From Gemmatimonadota bacterium (GTDB taxonomy: Bacteria > Gemmatimonadota > Gemmatimonadetes > Longimicrobiales > Gaopeijiaceae), in assembly GCA_003567615.1 (NCBI GenBank), contig PWZC01000021.1, forward strand, positions 1-6,951: a stretch of DNA of 6,951 bases, given 5' to 3'. Numbering within the stretch: the stretch's first letter is position 1; the number at the start of each line of letters is the position of its first letter. A program made the position numbers and the translations under genes. The notes under the pieces were generated by a model. That model made no database searches, was not told the origin of the DNA, and was given only the letters and a program-made list of their open reading frames with translations. Positions 1-5,818 of the stretch are shown one piece after another.

Positions 1-912
1 ACCGGCGACATCTGGCGGGCCTGTCAGACCAAGGACGCCCCCGTCCGGGACTGGGTCCGGCTGGCGGTGGAGCGCGCCCGGGCCACCGGAGCCCCGGCCG
101 TCTTCTGGCTGGACCCGGAGCGGGCCCACGACGCCCAGCTCGTGGAGAAGGTGGAGCGCACCCTTCCCGAGCACGACACCAAGGGCCTGGAGATCCGGAT
201 CCTGGCTCCCGCCGACGCCATGGCCTTCTCCCTGGAGCGTATCCGACGGGGCGAGGACACCATTTCCGTCACCGGGAATGTGCTTCGGGACTACCTCACC
301 GACCTCTTCCCCATCCTGGAGATCGGGACCAGTGCGCGGATGCTTTCCATCGTGCCACTCCTGAACGGAGGCGGACTGTTCGAGACCGGTGCCGGCGGCT
401 CGGCCCCGAAGCATGTGCAGCAGTTCGTCAAGGAGGGCCATCTGCGCTGGGACTCCCTGGGCGAGTACATGGCGCTTGCTGTCTCGCTCCGGCACCTGGA
501 CGACCGGTTCGGGAACCCCGGCGCCCGGGTCCTGGCGGATGCTCTGGACGCCGCCACCACACGCTACCTGGAGGAATCCCGTTCCCCCTCCCGCAAGGTC
601 CATGAGCTGGACAACCGCGGGAGCACCTTCTACCTGACCCTCTACTGGGCCCAGGCGCTGGCGGCGCAGGAGGCGGATCAGGAGCTGGCCCATCGCTTCG
701 GTCCGGTGGCCGCCGAGCTGGCCCGGGAGGAGGAGGGGATCGTGGCGGAGTTGAACGCCGCCCAGGGTCCGGCCCAGGAGTTGGGCGGGTACTTCATGCC
801 GGACCCGGAGCGCGCCGCCAGGGCCATGCGTCCGAGCGCCACGCTGAACCGGATCCTGGACGGGCTTCTGGCCGACGCCCCCGAGACCGGCTCCGGCAAG
901 GCGGCGTCATGA
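1..912 (+). CDS. icd: NADP-dependent isocitrate dehydrogenase, monomeric type (C-terminal part; 5' end outside window)
   Basis: This enzyme oxidatively decarboxylates isocitrate to 2-oxoglutarate with NADP+ in the cytoplasmic TCA cycle. The frame is open from base 1, so a GTG at 67 is an internal Val codon and not the start. The 303 visible codons begin with the family's GDIWRACQTKDAPVRDW stretch and match the C-terminal part of the roughly 740-residue single-chain enzymes. Aligned by motif to the Azotobacter vinelandii enzyme (numbering from memory), the substrate and metal residues Arg547, Asp548 and Asp552 fall on R96, D97 and D101 of this fragment (VLRDYLTDLF). The NADP residues His589, Arg600, Asp602 and Arg649 fall on H138 (GGSAPKHVQQF), R149, D151 (LRWDSLGEY) and R198 (SRKV). 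A single offset of 451 fits all of them, so there is no indel. The catalytic core therefore looks intact, although the N-terminal active-site residues lie outside the window. The TGA stop overlaps the ATG of the next gene. Confidence 0.96.
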   Translation, partial: TGDIWRACQTKDAPVRDWVRLAVERARATGAPAVFWLDPERAHDAQLVEKVERTLPEHDTKGLEIRILAPADAMAFSLERIRRGEDTISVTGNVLRDYLTDLFPILEIGTSARMLSIVPLLNGGGLFETGAGGSAPKHVQQFVKEGHLRWDSLGEYMALAVSLRHLDDRFGNPGARVLADALDAATTRYLEESRSPSRKVHELDNRGSTFYLTLYWAQALAAQEADQELAHRFGPVAAELAREEEGIVAELNAAQGPAQELGGYFMPDPERAARAMRPSATLNRILDGLLADAPETGSGKAAS

Positions 913-1925
913 TCCGCCGCGTCTGCGGTCGTTCGGGCCTCCTGGGCGTGGGCCTCCTGCTCTGTGCTACCTCGCTCACCGGGCAGGACATGCCCGGGAT
1001 CCAGGGCGCCACGCCTCCCCTTTCCACCTTCAGCATCGTGGCCTGCGATCTGGAGGAGGGCTTCTGGGGTGTGGCCATCCAGTCCCGGGTGGTGAGCGCC
1101 GGCTCCATCGTCCCTGCGGCCCGGGCCGGGGTTGGCGCCATCGCCACCCAGGCGCTGGCCAACGTGGCGTACAAGGAGGAAGGACTCCGGCTTCTGGAGG
1201 AAGGTGCCTCCGCCGAGGAGGTCCGGGACCACTTCCTCCGCACCGATGACGGGGCGACCCGGCGCCAGTTCGCCGTGGCGGACCGGGAGTGCCGCATGGC
1301 CGCCCACACCGGAGAGTCCACCACCGACTGGACCGGTCACCGGATCGGAGAGGGCTACAGCGTCCAGGGCAACATCCTGGCGGGGCCGGAGGTGTTGGAG
1401 GCCATGTCCGCTGCCTACGAAGAGGCGAGGGACGGCGGATGGCCCTTCGGTGAGCGCCTCCTCCACGCCCTCAAGGCCGGGCAGGCGGCCGGCGGCGATA
1501 CCCGGGGAATGCAGGGCGCCGGTCTCCTGGTAGTCCGCGACGGCGGCGGGTACCAGGGAGGCGACGATCGGTACGCGGACCTCCGGGTGGAGGACCATGT
1601 GGAGCCCATCCTGGAACTCGAGCGTGTCTACGATGTGTGGATGCGCGTTTTCCACCCTGCCGACCACTTCGTGCCCCGGGGCCGGGTGGCGGTGAGCGCT
1701 CCGGCGGGCCCCCACATCTGTGAGCTCCGACGCCTCCTTACCACCCTGGGCCACGACGACTTCCACCAGGAGGGTGGAAGCTGCGCCTTCGACGAGGAAG
1801 CCATTTCGGCGCTGAAGGCGTTCCAGCGGGCGGAGGGGCTTCCGGAACGTCCCATTCTGGACGCGGAGGCCGCCCGGGTCCTCCGGGACGCCGCCCGTGA
1901 CGGGATCCGCGACGATACTCCGTGA
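909..1925 (+). CDS. Exported DUF1028 protein with C-terminal peptidoglycan-binding-like domain
   Basis: The 338-residue protein starts at an ATG inside the end of the dehydrogenase gene (ATGA overlap), with AAGG at 898-901 as a modest ribosome binding site 7 bases upstream. Residues 1-25 look like a Sec signal peptide: Arg3, Arg4 and Arg8, then a hydrophobic run 11-23, with cleavage plausible after Gly25. Residues 39 to about 240 match the DUF1028 family, with the signatures STFSIVACD, GFWGVAIQSRVVSAGSIVP, ARAGVGAIATQALANVAY and YSVQGNILAG. That family is structurally grouped with Ntn hydrolases, but its substrate is not established. Residues from about 269 to 330 (HICELRRLLTTLG ... AISALKAFQRAEGLPERP ... 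AARVLRD) resemble the putative peptidoglycan-binding domain often attached to DUF1028. I infer a periplasmic or wall-associated hydrolase-like protein. Tight coupling to isocitrate dehydrogenase implies shared transcription, not necessarily shared function. Cys19 is preceded by Leu-Leu-Leu, a poor lipobox. Confidence 0.9.
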   Translation: MIRRVCGRSGLLGVGLLLCATSLTGQDMPGIQGATPPLSTFSIVACDLEEGFWGVAIQSRVVSAGSIVPAARAGVGAIATQALANVAYKEEGLRLLEEGASAEEVRDHFLRTDDGATRRQFAVADRECRMAAHTGESTTDWTGHRIGEGYSVQGNILAGPEVLEAMSAAYEEARDGGWPFGERLLHALKAGQAAGGDTRGMQGAGLLVVRDGGGYQGGDDRYADLRVEDHVEPILELERVYDVWMRVFHPADHFVPRGRVAVSAPAGPHICELRRLLTTLGHDDFHQEGGSCAFDEEAISALKAFQRAEGLPERPILDAEAARVLRDAARDGIRDDTP

Positions 1926-1930
1926 GTATC
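1914..1930 (+). repeat. Perfect 7-bp inverted repeat spanning a stop codon
   Basis: The arms GATACTC (1914-1920) and GAGTATC (1924-1930) are exact reverse complements around the 3-base spacer CGT. The TGA stop of the DUF1028 gene (1923-1925) lies inside the structure. It could be a small mRNA hairpin at the 3' end of the coding region, or a short palindromic protein-binding site. It is followed within 5 bases by a second, longer inverted repeat. Confidence 0.6.
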
Positions 1931-1934
1931 CATT

Positions 1935-1969
1935 GAGGCGGGGGAGGGGCGACGACCAGCCCCCGCCTC
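1935..1969 (+). terminator. GC-rich hairpin, probable terminator of the icd-DUF1028 transcript
   Basis: Ten-base perfect arms, GAGGCGGGGG (1935-1944) and CCCCCGCCTC (1960-1969), enclose a 15-base loop. The hairpin lies 9 bases past the DUF1028 stop codon and more than 100 bases before the next start, where a transcript end would be expected. No U-rich tract follows, so it is not a textbook intrinsic terminator. It may act as a tract-less terminator, or as a 3'-end stabiliser after Rho-dependent termination. Confidence 0.55.
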
Positions 1970-2076
1970 GCGGAACCCGGTCGCATGGGCGGCCCCTTCA
2001 CCGATCCCTCCCCGGCGCTACCCGTCTCCCCGGGCCGGCCCGGAGAGTCCGTACGACTCCACCAGACCTGAGAGAC

Positions 2077-4236
2077 ATGACCCGGACCCGAACGCTCGCT
2101 GCCCTGGCCCCCGTCCTCCTGCTCCTGGCCTGCGAACCCGAACCAGAGGACTCCATGGAGACCGCGACCCCTGCCCCTGCCGCCGAGGTGGACCCGGTGG
2201 ACAACCCTCTCCTAGGGGAGTGGGAGACGCCCTTTGGAGCGCCCCCCTTCCACCTCATCGAGAACGGGCACTTCATCCCGGCCTTCGAGGCGGCCATGGA
2301 GGCCCACAACGCCGAGATCGAGGCCATCGCCTCGAACCCCGAGGCGCCCACCTTCCAGAATACCATGGTGGCCATGGAGCTGGCGGGGTCGGAGCTGCAG
2401 CGGGTATCGCTGGTCTTCTCCAACCTGACCAGCTCGGTGGCCGACGATGAGATCCGGGCCATCCAGCGGGAGATGAGCCCGCGGCTGGCCGCCCACTCCG
2501 CCGCCATCGCCCTGAACCCCGAGCTCTTCGCCCGGGTCGACGCCCTTTACCGGGAGCATGAGGAGTTGGGGCTGTCGTCGCAGGAGGCGCGGCTGCTGGA
2601 GGTCACCCACGAGAACTTCGTCCGCGCCGGAGCCCAGCTCGAGGGCCCGGACCGGGACCGCTTCGCCGAGATCCGGACCCACCTGGCGGGGCTCTACACC
2701 CAGTTCACCCAGAACGACGTGGGGGATAGCGAGATCTGGATGATGCACCTGGCCCAGGAGGATCTGGACGAACTCCCCCGGTCGCTGGTCTCATCGGCCC
2801 GACGCGCGGCGGAGGATCGGGGCGAGGACGGCCATATCATCGTCCTCTCCCGTTCGCTGGTGGAGCCCTTCCTGCAGCGCTCGCCCAATCGGGCCCAGCG
2901 GGAAGAGGTCTGGCGCGCCTTCTACGAGCGCGGAAACAATGACAACGAGTTCGACAACAAGGACCTCATCCGGGAGATCCTGGAACTCCGTCTGGAGATG
3001 GCCAACCTCCTGGGATTCGAGACCTTCGCCCACTACCGGACCGCCGGTACCATGGCGGGCACCCCGGAGGCGGCGCTGGAGCTCATGGAAGAGGTCTGGT
3101 GGCCGGCCAGGGCCCGGGCGATGGAGGAGCAGGGCGACATCCAGGCCCGTATCGAGGCCGCAGGACTGGACCACGAGGTGGCGGGGTGGGATTGGCGCTT
3201 CTTCACCGAGCAGGTGCGCGAAGAGCGCTTCGACCTGGATGACGCCGAGGTGAGCGCCTACCTGGAGCTGGACCGTCTCATCGAGGCCCAGTTCTACGTG
3301 GCCGAGCGCCTCTTCGGCGTCCGCTTCGAAGAACGGGACGACATCCCGGTCTACCACCCCGACGTGCGGGTGTGGGAGATGACTGACGCCGATGGCAACC
3401 ACATGGGGCTCTTCTACGGCGACTACTTCGCCCGTTCCGGGAAGCGTGCCGGAGCCTGGATGAGCTCCTTCCGGCCCCAGAACGGCCTCACCGGCGCCAC
3501 CCCCCTCATCCTGAACAACTGCAACTACAACAAGCCGGCGGACGGGGAACCGGCCCTCATCTCGTTCACCGACGCCACGACCCTCTTCCACGAGTTCGGC
3601 CACGCTCTCCACGGCCTCCTCTCCGATACGGAGTTCCCGTCGCTGGCCGGGACCTCGGTGGACAGGGACTTCGTCGAGTTTCCGGCCCAGATCTACGAGC
3701 ACTGGCTCGCCCAGCCCCAGATCCTGGAGCAGTTTGCCATCCACCACGAGACCGGTGAACCCATGCCCACCGAGCTCCTGGAGCGGGTCCTGGCGGCCCG
3801 CACCTTCAACCAGGGCTTCTCCACAGTGGAGTTCCTGAACTCGGGGTTCGTGGACATGGCCTTCCACCTGGAGACCGAGCCCACCTCCCTGGATGTGGAG
3901 GCGTTCGAGGCGCAGGTGCTGGCTTCCCGGGAGAGTCCGGACGCCATCCCCATGCGGCACCGCTCCACCCACTTCCTCCACTCCTTCGCCGGAGAGGGGT
4001 ATGCGGCGGGATACTACAGCTACCTCTGGGCCGGCGTTCTGGACAACGACGGGTTCGCGGCCTTCACCGAGGCGGGAGACATCTTCGATCCGGAGCTGGC
4101 CCGGTCGCTCCGGGAAAACGTTCTGGCTGCCGGAAATACCATCCCGGCCATGGACGCCTTCGTGGCCTTCCGGGGGCGGGAGCCCTCGGTGGAACCGCTG
4201 CTTCGGAGCCGGGGATTCGGGGACCTGATCCCCTGA
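2077..4236 (+). CDS. dcp: M3-family zinc metallopeptidase, Dcp/oligopeptidase type, predicted lipoprotein
   Basis: A zinc-dependent peptidase of 719 residues; family members trim short peptides, either as peptidyl-dipeptidases or as oligopeptidases. The ATG at 2077 is chosen because it opens directly into a lipoprotein signal: Arg3 and Arg5, a hydrophobic run, then lipobox LLAC with Cys19 as the lipidated residue. The frame stays open upstream to 1897, but that extension is Arg/Pro-rich and not protein-like. The ribosome binding site is weak (GAGAG at 2070-2074). After a short acidic/Pro/Ala linker, the mature part begins with the family-typical NPLLGEWETPFGAPPF. The active site is HEFGH, with zinc ligands His505 and His509, general base Glu506 and third ligand Glu534 in RDFVEFPAQ. 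The substrate-side tyrosines Tyr642, Tyr646 and Tyr649 (GYAAGYYSYLW) match Tyr605, Tyr609 and Tyr612 of thimet oligopeptidase. The C-terminus (RGREPSVEPLLRSRGF) is Dcp-like and complete. Classic enteric Dcp (about 680 residues) lacks a lipid anchor, so this copy probably works on peptides in the envelope. Confidence 0.93.
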   Translation: MTRTRTLAALAPVLLLLACEPEPEDSMETATPAPAAEVDPVDNPLLGEWETPFGAPPFHLIENGHFIPAFEAAMEAHNAEIEAIASNPEAPTFQNTMVAMELAGSELQRVSLVFSNLTSSVADDEIRAIQREMSPRLAAHSAAIALNPELFARVDALYREHEELGLSSQEARLLEVTHENFVRAGAQLEGPDRDRFAEIRTHLAGLYTQFTQNDVGDSEIWMMHLAQEDLDELPRSLVSSARRAAEDRGEDGHIIVLSRSLVEPFLQRSPNRAQREEVWRAFYERGNNDNEFDNKDLIREILELRLEMANLLGFETFAHYRTAGTMAGTPEAALELMEEVWWPARARAMEEQGDIQARIEAAGLDHEVAGWDWRFFTEQVREERFDLDDAEVSAYLELDRLIEAQFYVAERLFGVRFEERDDIPVYHPDVRVWEMTDADGNHMGLFYGDYFARSGKRAGAWMSSFRPQNGLTGATPLILNNCNYNKPADGEPALISFTDATTLFHEFGHALHGLLSDTEFPSLAGTSVDRDFVEFPAQIYEHWLAQPQILEQFAIHHETGEPMPTELLERVLAARTFNQGFSTVEFLNSGFVDMAFHLETEPTSLDVEAFEAQVLASRESPDAIPMRHRSTHFLHSFAGEGYAAGYYSYLWAGVLDNDGFAAFTEAGDIFDPELARSLRENVLAAGNTIPAMDAFVAFRGREPSVEPLLRSRGFGDLIP

Positions 4237-4328
4237 GGGCACCGCGAGGCGGGACGCCGTCTACCTCGAGGCGAACCGCGATGCATGGTGTGCCAGTCCG
4301 TCCGCTTTTGACCGTCTGATCATTCGGG

Positions 4329-4359
4329 CCGCTGGTGGGGGGCGCCCCTCCGCCAGCGG
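4329..4359. terminator. Strong hairpin between convergent genes, probable bidirectional terminator
   Basis: CCGCTGG (4329-4335) pairs perfectly with CCAGCGG (4353-4359). Pairing continues inward through seven more positions, two of them G-T wobbles, leaving a 3-base loop, so the stem is about 14 bp. It lies 92 bases after the M3 peptidase stop and 27 bases after the stop of the minus-strand gene. This is the only large hairpin I found in the 150-base convergent gap. Neither side has an adjacent T-run; the nearest plus-strand one is GGTTTT at 4382-4387, preceded by a weak CGAAT/ATTCG stem-loop at 4369-4382. Position and stem strength favour termination from both directions. Confidence 0.6.
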
Positions 4360-4386
4360 TCCAAATGCGAATCTGGATTCGGGTTT

Positions 4387-5730
4387 TCACCGGTGTGGGA
4401 CCGCATCGGTCGGTGGCTCCCCGTCGGTCCTGATCCACCGGGCATCCAGGTGGTGGGATCCTCCGGCATGGGGGCCGGCCGTCTCCAGCACCGCTTCCCA
4501 GCGGTAGGTGGCGGGCCAACCACGGAACAGGTCCACCACCCGAAAGAGGAGGTTGGCGGAGCGGGGCGCGGGTCCCGGCGACCACCCGCCGGTGGGGATG
4601 AGTTCCATGCGGATCCGACCCCCGGTCTCAGCCGCCACAGTCCACTCCCCGTCCACCGTGCCCAGCGACGGATGGGATGAGATCCGGAATCTTCCATGGG
4701 CCCGGCTCCCGGGCGCCAGAGCGGTGAGATGTGGGAGCGGAGGGTGGAGGGCCACCATCACCGTGTCCCCATCCACCCCTCTGGCGAAACGGTGGAGTTC
4801 GACTCGACCATGGGGCCCCACCACCCCATCGACCCAGGTCCCCTGGGAAGATCCACTCCACGCCGGTGGGTCTGCGGCAAGGGGGACCACCGGCTCCGCC
4901 AGGACTCGATCCTCCGGGTTCAACCGGACCACCACGGATCGGGGCGAGTAGCGCCAGAACCAGACCCGGGCGCCGGCCATGGGGAAGACCAGCGGATCCG
5001 GATCATGTTGCCGGCCGTCGATGATAAGGCGGATTTCAGTGCCTCGACGCCGGACGAAGTCGAAGTCCCGAAGGAGGACCAGGGGGAGAGCCGGCGGTCG
5101 CACGGCGGCTCCCCCAACGGGCGCCAGGAGCCCAAAGGGCCGGCGGGGTCGCGGATCCGTCTCCCGCACGAAGAGCTCCACCCGGCGCCCCTCCAGGTCG
5201 TCAAACCCCAGATCCATGTGGGCACCTGTGGGGCCGAACTCCAGGGTGCGGGGCCGGAACTCCCGCTCCGCCATCCGGTGCATCCCCTCCCCGGTGATGC
5301 GGTAGAGCTCCGGATCCAGCCGGATCCCCGCCTCATGGAAGACATCCACCCGGCCGTCGGTGCGCCACCCAAGGACCACCAGTCCCTCCCCCGCCCACCC
5401 GCCGGTGAACCACTGAGGCTCGAACCCCAGGTATACCTCGTCCGGATCCCCCTCGACGTTCGCCAGGAGGAGGGAGCCGATTGGATCGGGAACCAGATGG
5501 AAGGGTGAGAGAACGGGCTCGTCAGGGGCAGGATCGGCACGGTAGTGGGCCGACCACCCTTCTTCCGGGCTCCAACCCTCGAAGGATTCTTCCGTGGGGG
5601 GCCAGGGTTCCTGGGAAAAGTCCCGGGTAAAGATTCCCACCAGGACCCCCGCAGCACCCACCACGGCCAGCACGCCGACCCCCACAACCCCTGGCCACCT
5701 TCCCATCCATCCTCCTTCCGGACCGTCCAT
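4387..5730 (-). CDS. Membrane-anchored protein of unknown function with beta-rich extracytoplasmic region
   Basis: I do not recognise a named family. From the ATG at 5730 the protein has 447 residues: a short head, one hydrophobic segment at about 13-34 (Val/Gly/Ala-rich, after Arg11), then FTRDFSQEPW and a long polar region likely outside the cytoplasm. Lipobox and clear signal-peptidase site are both absent, so an uncleaved anchor is the simplest reading. The body looks like alternating beta strands with many aromatic residues. Distinctive stretches are VYLGFEPQWF (99-108), LVVLGWRTDGRVDVFHE (117-133), RPFGLLAPVGGAA (197-209), LVLLRDFDFVRRRGTEI (217-233) and ARVWFWRYSP (254-263). The last 140 or so residues form a second, less distinctive part. 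A lipocalin-like or carbohydrate-binding beta fold is conceivable, but I cannot show it. The frame could start at 5787 (no evident signal) or at 5706 (strong AAGGAGG). It lies 88 bases downstream of the porin-like gene on the same strand, so the two are probably cotranscribed. Confidence 0.8.
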   Translation of the reverse strand: MDGPEGGWMGRWPGVVGVGVLAVVGAAGVLVGIFTRDFSQEPWPPTEESFEGWSPEEGWSAHYRADPAPDEPVLSPFHLVPDPIGSLLLANVEGDPDEVYLGFEPQWFTGGWAGEGLVVLGWRTDGRVDVFHEAGIRLDPELYRITGEGMHRMAEREFRPRTLEFGPTGAHMDLGFDDLEGRRVELFVRETDPRPRRPFGLLAPVGGAAVRPPALPLVLLRDFDFVRRRGTEIRLIIDGRQHDPDPLVFPMAGARVWFWRYSPRSVVVRLNPEDRVLAEPVVPLAADPPAWSGSSQGTWVDGVVGPHGRVELHRFARGVDGDTVMVALHPPLPHLTALAPGSRAHGRFRISSHPSLGTVDGEWTVAAETGGRIRMELIPTGGWSPGPAPRSANLLFRVVDLFRGWPATYRWEAVLETAGPHAGGSHHLDARWIRTDGEPPTDAVPHR

Positions 5731-5744
5731 CCCGCCTCTCTCCT
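5711..5744 (-). promoter_or_regulatory. Two competing ribosome binding sites for the membrane-anchored protein
   Basis: On the minus strand, AGGAG (5740-5744) precedes the ATG at 5728-5730 by 9 bases. AAGGAGG (5711-5717), a near-perfect anti-16S complement, precedes an in-frame ATG at 5704-5706 by only 4 bases. Either can start the protein, and both leave the membrane segment intact, differing by 8 residues. The first has better spacing and the second the better match; I chose the first with modest confidence. Confidence 0.45.
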
Positions 5745-5818
5745 GGACCGACGACGGCGGTGAGCGTGGGACTGCGGCTCCCCTCACCCGGCCGAGAGCG
5801 AGCCCGTGGAGCCCCGGG

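Noticed and set aside
67..69. GTG as a start codon for the dehydrogenase
   Set aside because: The frame is open to base 1 and the residues before it (GDIWRACQTKDAP) are conserved family sequence, so this is an internal Val.
954..968. Lipobox at Cys19 of the DUF1028 protein
   Set aside because: The residues before Cys are Leu-Leu-Leu, with no small residue at -1, so lipidation is unlikely; ordinary signal-peptidase cleavage fits better.
678..1766. 362-codon open frame on the minus strand across the icd/DUF1028 junction
   Set aside because: It spans two well-supported plus-strand genes; the translation is low-complexity and matches no family I know.
1897..2076. 60-codon upstream extension of the M3 peptidase frame
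   Set aside because: It overlaps the end of DUF1028 and both hairpins, and is Arg/Pro/Gly-rich. It would also put the lipoprotein signal at residue 61, where it could not act as an N-terminal signal.
1972..2076. GGAACC at 1972-1977 as the -35 of an ECF-type promoter for the M3 peptidase
   Set aside because: I could not find a matching -10 element at suitable spacing, and a six-base match in GC-rich DNA is weak. A promoter presumably exists in this gap, but I cannot place it.
2791..4242. 483-codon open frame on the minus strand opposite the M3 peptidase
   Set aside because: It lies entirely antisense to a gene with an intact HEFGH zinc site and full family similarity. Its translation is Gly/Val/Glu/His-rich with no recognisable domain, as expected of a GC-rich shadow frame.
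4696..5508. 270-codon plus-strand open frame
   Set aside because: It is antisense to the membrane-anchored protein, and its Pro/His/Gly/Arg-rich composition is typical of a shadow frame in high-GC DNA.
5776..5813. GGCTCC (5776-5781) / GGAGCC (5808-5813) inverted repeat between the porin and the membrane-anchored gene
   Set aside because: Arms of 6 bp separated by 26 bases, with no T-run, are expected by chance in such GC-rich DNA, so I do not call a terminator there.
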